A model generated the notes under the pieces. It searched no databases. It had not been told where the DNA came from and was given only the letters and a program-made list of their open reading frames with translations. Source: Arthrobacter agilis (GTDB lineage Bacteria; Actinomycetota; Actinomycetes; Actinomycetales; Micrococcaceae). From it: 64,000 bases of DNA. Of the stretch, positions 61,975 to 64,000 are shown piece by piece. The stretch spans positions 186,001 through 250,000 of the forward strand of contig NZ_VHIM01000005.1 in assembly GCF_006494655.1 (NCBI RefSeq), written 5' to 3'. The stretch's first letter is position 1; the number at the start of each line of letters is the position of its first letter. The position numbers and the translations under genes were made by a program.

Positions 61975-64000
61975 CTAGTCGAGGAGGGCTGCGCCCGCCG
62001 CCACCGACGTGTGCCTGGTGATCCAGGGAGCAACCTCTGCTGCGGGCAGCGGCCGGGCGAAGTGGAAGCCCTGGGCGAGGTCACACCCCAGTGTCCGGAG
62101 CTCCAGCAGGGTCTCCTCGTTGTCCACGCCTTCGGCGACCACGCGCAGGTCGAGGCTGTGCGCCAGGCCGATGATCGATCCCACGAGGCCGGTGGCCCGA
62201 CGATCGGTGCGCATCGCGGAGATGAACGACCGGTCCAGTTTGAGCTCGTCGGCGGGAAGATCACGCAGATGGGCCAGGGAGCTGTACCCGGTGCCGAAGT
62301 CGTCGATCGAGACCTGGATGCCGTCGGAGCGCAGCCGCGCGAGGATCTTCGCCGAGTGGACGGGATCGGCCATCAGCATGTCCTCCGTGATCTCGAGCAT
62401 GAGACAGCCCGCAGGGATGCTGCGCTCCTCGAGGAGCGTGCGGACCTGTCGGGGCAGGCCGCGCTGGATCCGGGAGCCGGAGAGGTTCACCGCCACGCTG
62501 ATCCCCAGCCCCGCTGTGTGCCAGTGCGAGGCCTGGTCCGCTGCCGCCCCGAGCACGATCGCCGAGAGCTCGGGCATCAGGCCGGCTTCCTCGGCCAGGG
62601 GCAGGAACGACGTCGGCGGCAGCTGGCCGAGCACGGGGTGGTTCCACCTGATCAGGGCCTCGACGCTCGTCACGGCATCGCCGGAGAGCTGCACCTTGGG
62701 CTGATAGTGCAGTTCGAACTGTCCCTCGGCCAGCGCGGTGCGGAGCTCCTGCAGCATCCTCAGTTTGCGGGCGCCGCCGTCGTCGTCCATCGAACTGTAG
62801 AGATGGTGACCGCTCCGCTCGGCCTTGGCCCGGAACATGGCGATGTCCGCCTTGCGCATCAGGAGATCGATGTCGGTGCCGTTCTCCGGGGTGAGGGCTA
62901 TGCCGATGCTGACTTCGGCCTTCAGGGAGGCCGTGTCGATCTGGACCGGTTCGGCGAGAGCGCCCTGCAGACGCCGCGCCACCTTCAGGGCGTCCTCCGA
63001 GGAGCCTCCCTCGAGGAACACCGCGAACTCGTCGCCGCCGAAGCGTGCCAGGAGATCGTTCGACGTCAGCTGCCGGGCGAACCGCTCGGCGACCTGGACG
63101 AGGAGGGCGTCCCCCACGCTGTGGCCCAGCGCATCATTGACGTCCTTGAAGCGGTCGAGGTCCAAGAAGAACAGGGCCCCGGAACGTCGTCCGCCGAGGC
63201 GGCCCCGGAGCTCGGTCGCGAATCCGCGGCGATTGGGCAGCCCGGTCAGGTCATCGGTGCTCGCGAGCGTTCCCAGCATGCGGTTGCGGAAGAGGAGGGG
63301 CGCCGCGGCCAGCAGGAGCGTGAGGGCAGCGAGGATCTGGGCGAGGGGTGCAACGGGCACCTGGCAGCCGATGAGCAGGACGGCGACGGCGGACGCCGTG
63401 GACACCATGAGCGTGGCAGCGGGCAGGCCGCGGTCGCGACGACGGAACGCCGCGCCGGCGCGCGCCACGCTGTCGACCCACAGTGCGATACCGGCGACAC
63501 CCAGGATCCAGCCGGCCTCGGTGATCGAACCGGGGAGATCCGCCCGCGTACCGAGCGCGAACGCGATGTCCGCGGCCGCGAAGAGCACCAGCCCGATGAC
63601 GAGCAGCGGCCAGCGCGGCCCGAGATCGAGCCCGCGGGAGGCCAGCAGGCCACCGACGGCCGTGATGAGCAGGAGATCGAGCAGGGGGTAGCTGACGACG
63701 ACCGCCACGTCGAAGGTCGTGCCCTCGGCTGTCCCGGCCCGTAGGACCGGTGCGAGGGTCATGGCCATGAGCGACGCCGCCGCCAGCGCCCCCACCACGC
63801 TGTCCAGCAGCAACGGCCACGTGGAACCCTTCAGCTTCCGCACGGTCACGGCGAGGGCAGCGAGCATCAGCGGGTAGAAGGCGAGATAGGCGATATCCGC
63901 TCCCGAGACGACGGGAGGCGCCGGCTGCCCGGTGAACGCGATGAGGTAGTAGGCGTCGCCGGCGGTGTAGACGGTCACCGCGGCGGAGGCGAGCAGGACC
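61975..64000 (-). CDS. GGDEF-EAL c-di-GMP protein with membrane N-terminus (5' end outside window)
   Basis: The reading frame continues past the right window edge, so the N-terminus is incomplete. About eight hydrophobic helices (residues ~1-230 of the visible part) form a sensor or anchor domain. The GGDEF domain is intact (ARFGGDEFAV, catalytic E present) but the RxxD inhibitory site reads TSND. The EAL domain keeps EALIRW, NLSGSRIQ, EITED, IDDFGTGYSS and EGVDNEE. Both activities are possible; product inhibition of the cyclase should be absent. It lies 115 bases upstream of the flagellar operon, so it may control motility. Confidence 0.9.
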   Translation of the reverse strand, partial: VLLASAAVTVYTAGDAYYLIAFTGQPAPPVVSGADIAYLAFYPLMLAALAVTVRKLKGSTWPLLLDSVVGALAAASLMAMTLAPVLRAGTAEGTTFDVAVVVSYPLLDLLLITAVGGLLASRGLDLGPRWPLLVIGLVLFAAADIAFALGTRADLPGSITEAGWILGVAGIALWVDSVARAGAAFRRRDRGLPAATLMVSTASAVAVLLIGCQVPVAPLAQILAALTLLLAAAPLLFRNRMLGTLASTDDLTGLPNRRGFATELRGRLGGRRSGALFFLDLDRFKDVNDALGHSVGDALLVQVAERFARQLTSNDLLARFGGDEFAVFLEGGSSEDALKVARRLQGALAEPVQIDTASLKAEVSIGIALTPENGTDIDLLMRKADIAMFRAKAERSGHHLYSSMDDDGGARKLRMLQELRTALAEGQFELHYQPKVQLSGDAVTSVEALIRWNHPVLGQLPPTSFLPLAEEAGLMPELSAIVLGAAADQASHWHTAGLGISVAVNLSGSRIQRGLPRQVRTLLEERSIPAGCLMLEITEDMLMADPVHSAKILARLRSDGIQVSIDDFGTGYSSLAHLRDLPADELKLDRSFISAMRTDRRATGLVGSIIGLAHSLDLRVVAEGVDNEETLLELRTLGCDLAQGFHFARPLPAAEVAPWITRHTSVAAGAALLD

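Overview
The window is chromosomal DNA of a high-GC Gram-positive actinobacterium. The gene set (GTP-dependent PEP carboxykinase next to PEP carboxylase, the ATP-independent proteasome activator Bpa with its C-terminal GQYL, an lhr-nei2 pair, DUF4916 and DUF4232 proteins, frequent GTG starts) fits the Micrococcaceae. A motile Arthrobacter-like organism is my best guess; this is inference from gene content, since no rRNA is present. About 50 protein genes and 4 tRNA genes are packed tightly on both strands. There is no transposase, integrase, phage gene or CRISPR array.

Layout. 1-1.6 kb: the start of a TetR-family repressor with two palindromic operators in its own promoter, then one AbiEi/DUF559 gene bounded by two inverted copies of a 68-bp repeat. 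1.6-8.4 kb: an unusual Tgt, an unrecognised protein, a DUF4916 NUDIX-like protein, a VOC protein, a YdeI-like protein, a saccharopine-dehydrogenase-like reductase and a GH76 enzyme without signal peptide. 8.5-11.3 kb: a short-chain 3-hydroxyacyl-CoA dehydrogenase, an acyl-CoA dehydrogenase and two overlapping DUF202 membrane proteins. 11.5-15.3 kb: ppc and a quinone-reductase-like MDR protein. 15.4-24.1 kb, minus strand: TspO-like, DedA, RluA-type synthase, Nei2 glycosylase and Lhr helicase. 24.2-33.9 kb: small membrane and lipoproteins, rlmH, DJ-1/Hsp31-like protein, methyltransferase, DHFR-like protein, PPOX protein, tadA/upp, a DNA-binding protein with an OmpR-type effector domain but no receiver, SixA and a flavin disulfide reductase. 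34-44.4 kb: pckG with candidate operators, phosphohexomutase, a RecQ helicase carrying a PRTase-like tail, an S9 peptidase and an FAD/NAD(P)-binding protein. 44.6-49.1 kb: a 1502-residue secreted nuclease/5'-nucleotidase. 49.5-57.7 kb: quinone reductase, FUSC transporter, cstA-ybdD, bpa with a co-directional helical partner, and an unrecognised membrane protein. 57.7-64 kb: aldo/keto reductase, then flgN-flgK-flgL-fliW and a GGDEF-EAL protein cut by the window end.

How the parts fit. Ppc and PckG sit on opposite sides of the PEP/oxaloacetate node, and CstA-YbdD probably imports pyruvate or peptides on carbon limitation. The secreted nuclease/nucleotidase would turn extracellular DNA into nucleosides and phosphate, and Upp and TadA handle uracil salvage and tRNA editing. 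Nei2, Lhr and RecQ form a DNA-repair group. The flagellar genes next to a c-di-GMP enzyme suggest control of motility by c-di-GMP. Most of the window is conserved housekeeping and catabolic sequence. The less explained parts are the repeat-bounded DUF559 gene, the bpa partner, the 568-residue membrane protein, the divergent Tgt and the RecQ-PRTase fusion.
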